Assembly: GCF_013141775.1 (NCBI RefSeq)
Contig: NZ_WHOB01000094.1
Span: 124,001-188,000, forward strand
Source of the DNA: Paenibacillus phytohabitans
GTDB taxonomy: Bacteria; Bacillota; Bacilli; Paenibacillales; Paenibacillaceae
DNA length: 64,000 nt
Direction: 5' to 3'
The notes under the pieces: generated by a model
What the model was told of the DNA's origin: nothing
The model's input: only the letters and a program-made list of their open reading frames with translations
Databases searched by the model: none
Made by a program: the position numbers and the translations under genes
In this document: positions 9,179 through 17,607 of the stretch, one piece after another
Layout of the letters: the number at the start of each line of letters is the position of its first letter
How positions within the stretch are numbered: the stretch's first letter is position 1

Positions 9179-9205
9179 TTCCAGCTCCCCCTTCATCCCT
9201 GAACT

Positions 9206-9314
9206 ATTATATGTTAAATAACATAACACATATGTTGTGAAAAAACGCCTTTTTCTTGTTACATGTTCGATTAACTAACATCTTACACTTTGCTCTGCAG
9301 ACCCACATTAGACA
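9206..9314 (-). promoter_or_regulatory. Promoter region of the pyrimidine ABC operon with GlnR/TnrA boxes
   Basis: A perfect GlnR/TnrA box, TGTTAAATAACATAACA, lies at 9212-9228, 34 bases before the ATPase ATG. On the minus strand a consensus -10 TATAAT (9206-9211) abuts it directly, so the box fills the -35/-10 spacer. A second site with one mismatch, TGTTCGATTAACTAACA, is at 9264-9280. ACATTAGACA at 9305-9314 repeats the half-site found upstream of pucR. The layout suggests direct control of polymerase access by GlnR plus a further input. Confidence 0.65.
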
Positions 9315-9508
9315 AATCGTAAAATGGACGCTGAGAAATTCCGTCATTTTGTCCAGGAGCCCGTTTACATTGTTAATAATCTGGAATTGTGCCGATAAAG
9401 TTAGTATGTATTCTCACCCTCTGTTGCCGGATTCCTCCCAACTGTTATCTATGCAGATGTGTGATATCATTTAACTATATCTACTCTTCTATAGGAGACC
9501 TTTAGCCA

Positions 9509-9559
9509 ATGTTCAAAGCCTATTCCTACACATGGAGGCGCTACCCATGGAATCCATGA
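9509..9559 (+). CDS. Possible 16-codon leader ORF overlapping the diguanylate cyclase start
   Basis: ATG at 9509 follows ATAGGAGACC and encodes MFKAYSYTWRRYPWNP, stopping 10 bases inside the cyclase gene. It is aromatic-rich. It could couple or dampen translation of the cyclase. Spacing of the ribosome binding site is long and no conservation can be judged here. Confidence 0.25.
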   Translation: MFKAYSYTWRRYPWNP

Positions 9560-11139
9560 TTTCCAACTATATAGTCATCGTCTCTATCTCAGGTGTGCTG
9601 AGCGCATTGCTGGCGCTGTTTGCCTATTATAGGAAGACAGATTTTTCCGGTCTAAAAGCTTTCATTGTTAGCTCAGCTGCTTCGGCGATATATACCTTCG
9701 GGTTCGCGCTGGAACTCTCCGGCAGCACCATGCAGGAAATTGCGTTGTGGGTTAAGGTGGAGTACCTCGGTTTGCCCTATATCGCCCCCTCCAGCATGCT
9801 AATGATTATGCACTTCGTAGGTCTGGAGCGGCTGATTTCCAAAAAACTGCTGACCGTCCTGTATTCGGTCCCCGTGATCTCTACCGTGCTCGTATGGACC
9901 AACGAGTCCCATCACCTGTTCTATCAATCCATGCATTTCCGGGAAGGTGCCCCTACACCGCTGATCGATATCGTCATGGGACCCTGGTATATTGTGCAAG
10001 GCAGTCTGACCTTCGGCTGCATGCTGGCCGGCATGTGCCTTATTCTCTGGCGCTGGAACCGGATGAAGCGGGTGTACCTGCGGCAGATGGTGATTATTTT
10101 CATCGGGCAGTTCCTGCCTGCGCTGGGCGCATTCCTCTACCTGATGGATGCGACTCCGTATGGAATGGACCCCGTGCCCGTAATCATGAGTGTAACGTCC
10201 ACCCTGTATATATGGGCTATTCTCTCCCGGGGCATGCTTACAGCCGCACCCATTGCCCGCGAGAATCTGTTCGAGAGCATGCGGGACGGCGTGCTGGTCA
10301 TGGACCTCTCGGACAAGCTTGTCGATTACAACCGGGCCGCAGCCGAGATGCTGCAGGATCTCGATGCCTCCGCAATCGGCAGGCCGCTGGCCCAGCTGTT
10401 CCTTCCCGCCGGCAAGGAAGCTGTCGATTATGTGATGAATTCCAATCCCGGGGACAGCGAGGAGCAGGAGCTCGTCTGGAATATGGGGGAGGATGTCCGT
10501 TATTACCAGATCCGCTCCTCCCCTGTGCAGAAGCATGACGGGCATCTGGCCGGACGGATGATTATGCTGATCGATGTCACTGAACGGACACTGCTCCAGG
10601 AGAAGCTCCTGCAGCTGGCCACCATCGACAGCCTTACCGGTATATATAACCGGACGCATTTCATGGAACTGAGCCGGGGCTTGCTGGAGGAAGCGGCCGA
10701 ACGCTCCGCCCCCTTTTCGATCATCCTGCTGGATATCGATTTCTTCAAAAGCATCAATGACCGGTACGGACACCAATATGGCGATATGGCATTGCAGCAT
10801 GTAGTGGGTGTATGCAGCCGGCATGTGCGGGAAGAGGATATCTTCGGACGTTATGGAGGCGAGGAATTCGTCTTATGTCTGCCGGATACTCCCTTGAAGC
10901 AGGCGGCGGTCATCTCGGAGAAGATCCGCGGGGATATCGAGCGCAGCGCATTCTACACGCTGTCCGGGTCCATTAATGTAACGGCAAGCTTCGGCGTAGT
11001 GGAAGCCTTCCGCAGTAATATATCGCTGGAGGAGCTGCTCTCCGAAGCCGATCATGCACTTTACACCTCCAAGCGGAACGGCCGCAATGCCGTTCATCTG
11101 TCTAGCGGCTCTGCGATCACGCATTTCAAGCCGGTATAA
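9547..11139 (+). CDS. 7TM-PAS-GGDEF diguanylate cyclase
   Basis: A 530-residue membrane protein predicted to make cyclic di-GMP from two GTP. Residues 1-225 form a HisKA_7TM-like sensor of seven hydrophobic segments, residues about 230-345 a PAS domain (RENLFESMRDGVLVMDLSDKLVDYN), and about 360-525 a GGDEF domain. The active loop is GRYGGEEF, and REED five residues upstream is an RxxD inhibition site, so the enzyme should be active and subject to product inhibition. DSLTGIYNR opens the catalytic domain. The start at 9547 is set by GGAGG eight bases upstream. It is monocistronic with a strong terminator after it. A c-di-GMP riboswitch lies at 56271, so the signal has at least one readout in this window. 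Confidence 0.9.
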   Translation: MESMISNYIVIVSISGVLSALLALFAYYRKTDFSGLKAFIVSSAASAIYTFGFALELSGSTMQEIALWVKVEYLGLPYIAPSSMLMIMHFVGLERLISKKLLTVLYSVPVISTVLVWTNESHHLFYQSMHFREGAPTPLIDIVMGPWYIVQGSLTFGCMLAGMCLILWRWNRMKRVYLRQMVIIFIGQFLPALGAFLYLMDATPYGMDPVPVIMSVTSTLYIWAILSRGMLTAAPIARENLFESMRDGVLVMDLSDKLVDYNRAAAEMLQDLDASAIGRPLAQLFLPAGKEAVDYVMNSNPGDSEEQELVWNMGEDVRYYQIRSSPVQKHDGHLAGRMIMLIDVTERTLLQEKLLQLATIDSLTGIYNRTHFMELSRGLLEEAAERSAPFSIILLDIDFFKSINDRYGHQYGDMALQHVVGVCSRHVREEDIFGRYGGEEFVLCLPDTPLKQAAVISEKIRGDIERSAFYTLSGSINVTASFGVVEAFRSNISLEELLSEADHALYTSKRNGRNAVHLSSGSAITHFKPV

Positions 11140-11144
11140 TTTCA

Positions 11145-11206
11145 TAACAATACAACTACCCCCATGCCCGGACAGAATCCTGAGCATGGGGGTAGTGTTG
11201 TTTTTG
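11145..11206 (+). terminator. Rho-independent terminator of the diguanylate cyclase gene
   Basis: CTACCCCCATGC pairs with GCATGGGGGTAG around a 16-base loop and the right arm continues into GTGTTGTTTTT. The stem is long and GC-rich with a U-run on the plus strand. Confidence 0.85.
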
Positions 11207-11360
11207 GGAAAATTCTTATCGGGTACCAAAGGGGATGTAATGCCGTGGATAAGTTAACAGAAATATTAGAGGCCCAGCATGTGGGTTTGAAATCCTCCAT
11301 CATGAACGACAGATTCGTACTATCCGTTTAGGGACTAGTCTCGGCTTCGGCTGCGGAGTA

Positions 11361-12215
11361 TCACCTTGCGCCCTCCAGGAAATATTCCACGCTCCGCAAT
11401 AAACCCGGCGGCAGCTCTTCCAGCTGAAGATACGTCTTCAGCTCCAGCAGCACCCGCTCGCGGTTATCCCCGAAGACATCCACAATCCGGGCAAGACGTT
11501 CCCAAGGTACCAGGTCTGCACGGAACTCCTGTTCCGTCATTGGTACTCCATGTGATTCTACAAGCACATTCGCCTTATAGCCGTAGATAAGCTCCAGCAG
11601 CTTGAGGAAACCGGTACTGCTGTAACGGCGCGGCCCGCCATATACGGACGGTCCCAGGGCATCTCCCAGGAAAAGAACTTTATCTTCTATAACATGCAGG
11701 ACGCAGGAATCGGCTGAATGATCACCGCCCACATGGCTTAGCTCACAAGTGACTCCGCCCAGATCTACAGTAATGCTTCCGCTAAATATAATATCAGGTG
11801 TACCCACGGTGATTACCCGCGGGGAGCCATATTCCAGACGGATATGCGTTACACTCTCCTCACTGATTGTCCCCTCCTGCACAAGGCCTTCCAGCTCTTC
11901 ATCACTTCCGCTCAGCCCTGCGAGCCGGTTAAGTACCCGCGCCGTTTCTTCATGCGCAATCACAGGGATGCTCCAGGCTGTCATCCCGAAGGTGTGGTCC
12001 CAATGCCAGTGCGTCAAGGCCAGCAGATCCGGCTGACGCCAGCCCCTTCTTGCCAGCTCTTCCCGGAACAGCTCCGCATGGGCGGGGGAATTCCCCGCAT
12101 CCATCAGCAGTGTCCGGCGTGAGCCGGAGACGGCCGCCAGGATCGGGCGGTCCGTGTCATGCTCCGCATGCATGATAAGAATATGCGGACTTAGCTCCTG
12201 AAACTTATGTTCCAT
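11361..12215 (-). CDS. MBL-fold metallo-hydrolase
   Basis: A 284-residue metallo-beta-lactamase-fold protein with the metal motif THWHWDHTFG (HxHxDH), a second ligand His in SHVGGDHSADSC and the bridging Asp in VLFLGDALG. The fold covers hydrolases of thioesters, lactones, phosphodiesters and others; nothing in the sequence picks a substrate. The ATG at 12215 is preferred because AAAGGAAG lies six bases upstream; an ATG six codons earlier lacks one. No signal peptide, so it is cytoplasmic. It is monocistronic and convergent with the diguanylate cyclase gene. Confidence 0.8.
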   Translation of the reverse strand: MEHKFQELSPHILIMHAEHDTDRPILAAVSGSRRTLLMDAGNSPAHAELFREELARRGWRQPDLLALTHWHWDHTFGMTAWSIPVIAHEETARVLNRLAGLSGSDEELEGLVQEGTISEESVTHIRLEYGSPRVITVGTPDIIFSGSITVDLGGVTCELSHVGGDHSADSCVLHVIEDKVLFLGDALGPSVYGGPRRYSSTGFLKLLELIYGYKANVLVESHGVPMTEQEFRADLVPWERLARIVDVFGDNRERVLLELKTYLQLEELPPGLLRSVEYFLEGAR

Positions 12216-12486
12216 ACACAACTTCCTTTCCATTGCTATACCTTAAAGGGTAGGGTAAGCAGAATAAAAGGCATTCTGCCGGAGTATATCCTCTTCCTCT
12301 TTTGGTGATAACAGCACCATTGGCAGTTTTTCATTCACGGTATTCTGTTCCAAATCCTCTCTTCATGTTGCCTGAGTTTCAGCTTTTAATCAAATGCCCT
12401 TGTTTGCCTTGACGGGTTTTCAGTTTAATAAGAGATAGCCAGTGTCGAAACTGGCATAGAGCAGACTGATACAAGGAGGGCGTTCT

Positions 12487-13332
12487 ATGATTAAGATCGG
12501 GCTTACCGGCTTCGGAGACCATGAGGAGCTGTATGGCAAAATCAAACCTGCCGACCGGCTTCCTGCGTATAGCGCTTATTTTTCCATTGTGGAGATCGAC
12601 AGTTCTTTCTATGCCGTGCAGCCGGTCAAGAATTATGTGAAGTGGGTTAACCAGACGCCGGAGCAGTTCAAGTTCATTGTGAAGGCTTACCAGGGGATGA
12701 CCGGACATCTCCGTGATAAAAAAAATTATTACGATACGCCGGAGGAGATGTACCGCGCCTTCCATACCTCCATTGCCCCTGTGCGTTCGGCAGGCAAGCT
12801 GGCCATGACGTTGTTCCAGTTCCCGCCCTGGTTCGACTGCACCAAGGATAATGTGGAATTCCTGCGTGAGGCTAAGGAAAGAATGCTGGATGTGCCCTCC
12901 GCCATCGAGTTCCGCAACGATTCCTGGTACAGTCCTGAGCTGCGCAGCAGAACCCTGCAGTTCCTGGAGCAGGAGGGCTGGATTCATACTATAGCCGATG
13001 AGCCGCAGGCTGGTTCAGGTTCGATCCCGATTGTGCCGGTCGCAACTACGCCAGACATCACCTATGTACGGCTGCACGGCCGCAATACCGGAGGCTGGAA
13101 TCAGAGCAGTCATCCCGATTGGCGCAAGCTGCGCTATCTGTACCGTTACAGCACCGAAGAACTGGTGGAATGGAAGAACCGTCTGCTTACACTTACGCAG
13201 AGCAGCCGTGATATCTACGTTGTCTTTAATAATAATTCCGCCGGTGATGCTACCCCCAATGCGCAGGAGCTGCAGTCCCTGCTTGGGATTGACGGCGGTT
13301 TGGCCCCGCGCCAGCTGGACTTATTCACCTGA
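12487..13332 (+). CDS. DUF72 (YecE-like) family protein
   Basis: A 281-residue soluble protein of the DUF72 TIM-barrel family, related to YecE/YunF. Typical features are the N-terminal IKIGLTGFGDHEELY, AYFSIVEIDSSFYAVQP, FKFIVKAYQGMTGH, AIEFRNDSWY and the terminal YVVFNNNSAGDATPNAQEL (residues about 235-260). The molecular function is not established. AAGGAGGGCG is ideally placed before the ATG at 12487. It is followed 99 bases later by the alpha-amylase gene in the same direction, but that gene has its own ribosome site and cotranscription is uncertain. Confidence 0.85.
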   Translation: MIKIGLTGFGDHEELYGKIKPADRLPAYSAYFSIVEIDSSFYAVQPVKNYVKWVNQTPEQFKFIVKAYQGMTGHLRDKKNYYDTPEEMYRAFHTSIAPVRSAGKLAMTLFQFPPWFDCTKDNVEFLREAKERMLDVPSAIEFRNDSWYSPELRSRTLQFLEQEGWIHTIADEPQAGSGSIPIVPVATTPDITYVRLHGRNTGGWNQSSHPDWRKLRYLYRYSTEELVEWKNRLLTLTQSSRDIYVVFNNNSAGDATPNAQELQSLLGIDGGLAPRQLDLFT

Positions 13333-13431
13333 GGTTCGGAGGTCTACATAAATCTCTTCTACTCCTTGCTGAAGCAACAGACCCAAGAATTGTTCCATTC
13401 GTTTCACAACCCTTAAGGAGGCTAACCAGGA

Positions 13432-14916
13432 ATGAAGAGAAACCATACCATGATGCAATTTTTTGAATGGCATGTTGCCGCAGACGGAGAACACTGGAAA
13501 CGCCTTGCCCAAATGGCTCCTGACCTGAAGGCGGCGGGAATTGATTCCGTATGGGTTCCTCCCGTAACCAAGGCGGTCTCTCCGGAAGATACCGGTTATG
13601 GAGTCTATGATCTATATGATCTGGGCGAATTTGATCAAAAGGGTGCCGTGCGCACGAAATACGGAACCAAGCAGGAACTGGTCGACGCGATTGCCGAATG
13701 TCTGAAGAACGGCATCGCGGTCTACGTGGATCTGGTCATGAACCATAAGGCCGGGGCGGATGAGACCGAGGTGTTTGAGGTCATTGAGGTCGATCCTAAC
13801 GACCGCAATAAGGATATCTCCCAGCCGTTTGAGATTGAAGGCTGGACCAAGTTTGATTTTCCGGGGCGCGGGGATGAGTACTCCAGCTTCAAATGGAACC
13901 ACACCCACTTCAACGGCACCGATTTCGATGCCAAGGCAAGCCGGAACGGCGTATTCCGGATTGATGGGACGAACAAAGGCTGGAATCAGAATGTAGATGA
14001 CGAATTCGGCAATTACGACTATCTGATGTTCGCCAATATTGATTACAGTAATGAAGACGTGAAGAACGAAATGCTGAACTGGGGCAAATGGCTGGTCGAC
14101 ACCCTGCAGTGCAGCGGCTACCGCCTGGATGCCATTAAGCATATCAACCATGAATTCATTAAAGAATTTGCGGCTGAAATGAAAAAGAAACGCGGCGAAG
14201 ACTTCTACATTGTCGGCGAATTCTGGAACTCCAATCTGGAAGCCTGCCGCGAATTCCTGAACACCGTTGACTATCAGATCGATCTGTTCGATGTATCGCT
14301 GCATTATAAGCTCTACTCGGCTGCGCTTGCGGGCAGGGACTTCGATCTGACGCATATCTTCGACGATACGCTGGTCCAGACGCATCCGGCCAATGCCGTC
14401 ACCTTCGTCGACAACCATGACTCCCAGCCGCATGAGGCGCTGGAATCCTGGGTCGGCGACTGGTTCAAGCAGAGCGCCTATGCCCTGATTCTGCTGCGGA
14501 GAGACGGATACCCCGTTGTCTTCTACGGCGATTATTACGGTATCGGCGGCCCGGCACCGGTGGAGGGCAAGAAGGACGCCATCGATCCTCTGCTCTGCGC
14601 CCGTTACAACAAGGCCTACGGCGAACAGGATGATTACTTCGACCATCCCAACACCATCGGCTGGGTGCGGCGCGGCGTTCCGGAGATCGAAGGCTCCGGC
14701 TGCGCCGTAGTGATCTCGAACGGGGACAACGGAGAGAAGCGGATGTTCGCCGGCGAAGCGCGCGGCGGGGAAGTATGGGAGGATCTGACCGGCAACCGCC
14801 AGGAGACTGTCACGATCGGAGAAGACGGCTGGGCAGTATTCCCGGTGAATGGCGGAAGCGTCTCGGTCTGGGCTCTGCCCGATCCGGAGCCGGAGGACGA
14901 TTGCGTGAAAGAGTGA
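13432..14916 (+). CDS. amyS: Intracellular alpha-amylase, GH13
   Basis: A 494-residue glycoside hydrolase family 13 enzyme hydrolysing alpha-1,4-glucans or malto-oligosaccharides. All catalytic regions are present: VDLVMNHKAGAD, the nucleophile Asp in GYRLDAIKHI (about residue 230), the acid/base Glu in YIVGEFWN (about 262) and the transition-state Asp in TFVDNHDSQP (about 328). No signal peptide is visible, so it resembles cytoplasmic E. coli AmyA and the liquefying amylases of bacilli. AAGGAGG precedes the ATG at 13432. A C-terminal beta domain ends in an acidic tail. It is followed by more than 1 kb of non-coding tandem repeats. Confidence 0.92.
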   Translation: MKRNHTMMQFFEWHVAADGEHWKRLAQMAPDLKAAGIDSVWVPPVTKAVSPEDTGYGVYDLYDLGEFDQKGAVRTKYGTKQELVDAIAECLKNGIAVYVDLVMNHKAGADETEVFEVIEVDPNDRNKDISQPFEIEGWTKFDFPGRGDEYSSFKWNHTHFNGTDFDAKASRNGVFRIDGTNKGWNQNVDDEFGNYDYLMFANIDYSNEDVKNEMLNWGKWLVDTLQCSGYRLDAIKHINHEFIKEFAAEMKKKRGEDFYIVGEFWNSNLEACREFLNTVDYQIDLFDVSLHYKLYSAALAGRDFDLTHIFDDTLVQTHPANAVTFVDNHDSQPHEALESWVGDWFKQSAYALILLRRDGYPVVFYGDYYGIGGPAPVEGKKDAIDPLLCARYNKAYGEQDDYFDHPNTIGWVRRGVPEIEGSGCAVVISNGDNGEKRMFAGEARGGEVWEDLTGNRQETVTIGEDGWAVFPVNGGSVSVWALPDPEPEDDCVKE

Positions 14917-15172
14917 GCATTGGACTCCGGGCGGCGGTGGACGGGCGAGGATAGTCGGCGGGCGGCAACGGGCAGCCGAGGATAGGCGGGCGATGGCAGA
15001 CCAGGATAGGCGGGCGGCGGGGACAGGTGGTGGACGGGCGACGGACGGACGAGGATAGTCGGTGGGCAGGCGACGGCAGACGAGGACAGTCGTGGGCGGG
15101 CGACGGCAGACGAGGATAGTCGGTGGGCGACGGACGAGGACTGGCGGGGCGGGCGGGGGCTGACGAGGACTG
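14917..15172. repeat. G-rich degenerate minisatellite
   Basis: About 250 bases built from irregular copies of GACGAGGATAGTCGGTGGGC-like units (for example around 14945, 15048, 15078 and 15110). The plus strand is strongly G-rich and C-poor. Open frames here are repeat artefacts. It follows the amylase stop directly. Confidence 0.8.
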
Positions 15173-15175
15173 GCG

Positions 15176-15590
15176 GTGAAATCAGGGGCACTTTTGCTCC
15201 TCATTTCCCACTTTTGCCCGCATCCGGTGAAATCAGGGGCACTTTTGCTCCTCATTTCCTCCTTTTGCCCGCGTCCGGTGAAATCAGGGGCACTTTTGCT
15301 CCTCATTTCTCACTTTTGCCCGCATCCGGTGAAATCAGGGGCACTTTTGCTCCTCATTTCCTCCTTTGGTCAACGTCCGGGTGTGATTAGAGGGATTTAT
15401 CCCTTTAATTTCATCATACTGCCCACTTTCAGCGGAATTAGAGGGATTTATCCCTTTAATTTCACCATACAGCCCACTTTCAGCGGAATTAGAGGGATTT
15501 ATCCCTTTGATTTCATCATACAGCCCACTTTCAGCGGAATTAGAGGGATTTATCCCTTTGATTTCACCGTGCTGCCGACTCCCGGGGGAT
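15176..15590. repeat. Eight-unit tandem array of 51-bp hairpin repeats in two subtypes
   Basis: Four copies of subtype A begin at 15176, 15227, 15278 and 15329 (each with AGGGGCACTTTTGCTCCT). Four of subtype B follow from 15381 at steps of 51 (each with GAGGGATTTATCCCTTT). The A-to-B junction is 52 bp. Each unit contains an imperfect inverted repeat, so the transcript would carry eight hairpins. Because 51 is a multiple of three, open frames persist on both strands with 17-residue periodic translations; I regard these as non-coding. The two subtypes align along their length and look like diverged versions of one unit amplified separately. Confidence 0.85.
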
Positions 15591-15724
15591 TCGGTGAAGT
15601 TTCCTGATACAAGAACAAATTTGTCCTTCAAGCGGATTGGCTCCAAGCTCTAAAGAAACGTAACCAGGACATCATGCACGTTCTATACACTACAGACGGA
15701 CATCATAATTTTCTAAATAACAAT

Positions 15725-15768
15725 AAAAGAGGCGACTCCCTGCCATACGGCAGCGAAATCGCCTCTTT
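15725..15768 (-). terminator. Hairpin terminator, probably for bioY
   Basis: AAAGAGGCGA (15726-15735) pairs with TCGCCTCTTT (15759-15768), enclosing a nested CTGCC-ATAC-GGCAG stem. On the minus strand the right arm ends in CTCTTTTATT. It is oriented to stop minus-strand transcription from bioY after it crosses the 15.78-16.06 kb repeats. Confidence 0.6.
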
Positions 15769-15775
15769 GCTCCGT

Positions 15776-16060
15776 GCAACCAGCCATTCGCCAGCCTCAG
15801 CCAACCGTTCGCCAACCTCAGCCCAGCCATTCGCCACCTCAGCCAGTCGTTTCGCCACCTCAGCCAGCCATTCGCCACCTCAGCCAGTCGTTTCGCCACC
15901 TCAGCCAGCCATTCGCCAGCCTCAGCCAACCGTTCGCCACCTCAGCCAGCCATTCGCCAGCCTCAGCCAACCGTTCGCCAGCTTAACCAGCCATTCGCCA
16001 GCCTCAGCCAGCCATTCGCCACCTTAGCCAGCCATTCGCCACCTCATCCAGCCTCCACCG
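15776..16060. repeat. Tandem repeat of about 20-21 bp units downstream of bioY
   Basis: About 13 degenerate copies of a unit close to CAGCCATTCGCCACCTCAGC fill the space between the hairpin at 15.73-15.77 kb and the bioY stop. The strand is C-rich and G-poor. It would form a repetitive 3' untranslated region of the bioY transcript. Confidence 0.85.
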
Positions 16061-16061
16061 G

Positions 16062-16670
16062 CTAACGAATGACGGTTGACTTCTCCCCGTCTGCCCAGAC
16101 GCCGGAATCACTGTTTAAAATACGGTCGATCGGATACACCTTCCACACAGCCGTCACTACGGCAGAGCACAGCACTGCCTTGGTCAGGTCGCCCGGAATG
16201 AACGGCCACATACCTGCAGTTAACGCCTTGGCCAGCGAGTCCATACCGGTTGAATGGGCCAGCCACCATACGCCGCCAGGATAGACAAGCAGCGCACCAA
16301 ATATAAAGTTAGCCGCAAGCAGCTTCACGAAAGTATATTTATCCTGCTTAATACGCTGGGCGAAGAAGCCGATCAGCCAGGCTACGAACGGCCAGGAGAA
16401 TATATAGCCTGCGGTCGGGCCAACCAGCACCGCGAGTCCGCCGCTTCCGCCCATCACCGGGAAGCCCGCAGCAGCAAGTCCGATCACGATCAGTACGGCG
16501 AGCGTGCCGTAGCGTGCCCCCAGAATAGAACCGGCCAGCATGACAGCCAGGGTCTGCATTGTAATAGGTACAGTAGAAAAAGGCAGAGAGATCTTTAAAT
16601 AACTCAGAGCGATCATAACTGCGGCGAATAGTGCACTGAATATCAGGCCGCGGGTCGTCCATTTTTTCAT
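16062..16670 (-). CDS. bioY: BioY, biotin-specific S component of an ECF transporter
   Basis: A 202-residue membrane protein with about six hydrophobic segments and the BioY hallmarks QTLAVMLAGSILGARYGTLAV and GPTAGYIFSWPFVAWLIGF. It binds biotin and is powered by the EcfA-EcfA'-EcfT module, whose genes lie divergently next door (16789-19478), although that module may also serve other S components. GGGGG lies upstream of the ATG at 16670. No clear BirA-type operator was found in the 118-bp divergent promoter region. Its 3' end runs into a long tandem repeat. Confidence 0.9.
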   Translation of the reverse strand: MKKWTTRGLIFSALFAAVMIALSYLKISLPFSTVPITMQTLAVMLAGSILGARYGTLAVLIVIGLAAAGFPVMGGSGGLAVLVGPTAGYIFSWPFVAWLIGFFAQRIKQDKYTFVKLLAANFIFGALLVYPGGVWWLAHSTGMDSLAKALTAGMWPFIPGDLTKAVLCSAVVTAVWKVYPIDRILNSDSGVWADGEKSTVIR

Positions 16671-16743
16671 TGCCGGGAGTACCCCCTTTTTTTAGGATCA
16701 CTATATCATCCCCCTCCGGATACATCAATCCTCAAATCTTTGT

Positions 16744-16749
16744 TATAAT
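16744..16749 (+). promoter_or_regulatory. -10 hexamer of the ecf operon promoter
   Basis: TATAAT 40 bases before the ecfA1 ATG in the bioY-ecf divergent region. The matching -35 is weak (nothing close to TTGACA about 17 bases upstream). Confidence 0.35.
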
Positions 16750-16788
16750 GGGGAGCGATTGTTGACTAGAGCTGTAAGGAAAGCGGGC

Positions 16789-17607
16789 ATGAGGATGATC
16801 AGGGCGCATAATTTGACCTTGTCTTTACGGGATGGCCAGCACAGGCGCCCGGTTCTGCAAGGGATTAGTATCCATATTGGACGGGGAGAATGGGTTGCGC
16901 TCACAGGAGCCAACGGCTGCGGCAAAACATCGCTGATCCGCACCTTCAACGGGCTGATTCCCCCGTCAGGAGGCAGTCTGTCCGTCGCCGGGCTGGATCT
17001 GCGCTCGCCTCAGAACCGCGCGGACGTGAAGCAGCAGGTCCAGCTTGTATTTCAGAATCCCGAGGCACAGACGGTGGGCTCTACGCCCTTCGAGGACATC
17101 GCTTTCGGGCTGGAAAACCGCGGGCTGGACCGGAATCTGATGGTTACGCGAATCCATGATATTCTGCAGCAGGTAGGACTGGCCCACAAAGCAGAAGCAG
17201 ATGTCGCCAGTCTATCCGGCGGAGAACGCCAGCGCCTGGCTGTCGGCTGCTGCCTTGCCCTGGAAGCAGGCATGATCATCTTCGATGAGGCCACTTCTAT
17301 GCTGGACCCGGCGGGAAGGCAGGATATTCTAGAGCTGGCCCGGCAGTTATGGAGGAGCGGCACAACCGTGCTCTGGGTCACGCAGCGGATGGAGGAACTG
17401 GCCGAGAGCCAGCGCATTGCCGTTATGGGCGATGGCCGGCTGCTCTATGACGGTGATCCGCGCACCCTGTTCTACGCCTCCGGCCTGCCGGATGCGCTCG
17501 GATGGGTTCCATCGCCCGTGGTCCGCATCGGGAGACTGCTGCAGAGACAGAACTGGCCGCTTCATCTGCTCCCGCTGACCGAGCCGCAGCTGGAGGCGAT
17601 GCTATGA
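16789..17607 (+). CDS. ecfA1: ECF transporter ATPase EcfA1
   Basis: A 272-residue ATPase of an energy-coupling factor vitamin transporter. Motifs are Walker A GANGCGKTSLIRTF, Q-loop LVFQNPEAQTVGSTPFEDIAFGLEN (the NPExQ pattern of Ecf ATPases), signature LSGGERQRLAVG and Walker B MIIFDEATSMLDP. TAAGGA eight bases upstream supports the ATG at 16789 over a TTG ten codons earlier. Its stop overlaps the start of the next gene (ATGA), so the two ATPase domains are made together. Served S components probably include BioY encoded divergently. Confidence 0.9.
   Translation: MRMIRAHNLTLSLRDGQHRRPVLQGISIHIGRGEWVALTGANGCGKTSLIRTFNGLIPPSGGSLSVAGLDLRSPQNRADVKQQVQLVFQNPEAQTVGSTPFEDIAFGLENRGLDRNLMVTRIHDILQQVGLAHKAEADVASLSGGERQRLAVGCCLALEAGMIIFDEATSMLDPAGRQDILELARQLWRSGTTVLWVTQRMEELAESQRIAVMGDGRLLYDGDPRTLFYASGLPDALGWVPSPVVRIGRLLQRQNWPLHLLPLTEPQLEAML

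Noticed and set aside
9799..10824. 341-codon minus-strand open frame
   Set aside because: Antisense shadow of the diguanylate cyclase; Gln/His-rich translation without motifs.
13612..15306. 564-codon open frame on the minus strand
   Set aside because: Antisense to the alpha-amylase and extended by the G-rich and 51-bp repeats. No domain features.
15176..15590. CRISPR-like array
   Set aside because: The 51-bp units have no unique spacers: whole units are near-identical within each subtype, and no cas genes are nearby.
15176..15607. 143-codon open frame with 17-residue periodic translation
   Set aside because: It is explained by a 51-bp tandem array (multiple of three). The opposite strand is equally open, and no ribosome binding site precedes it.
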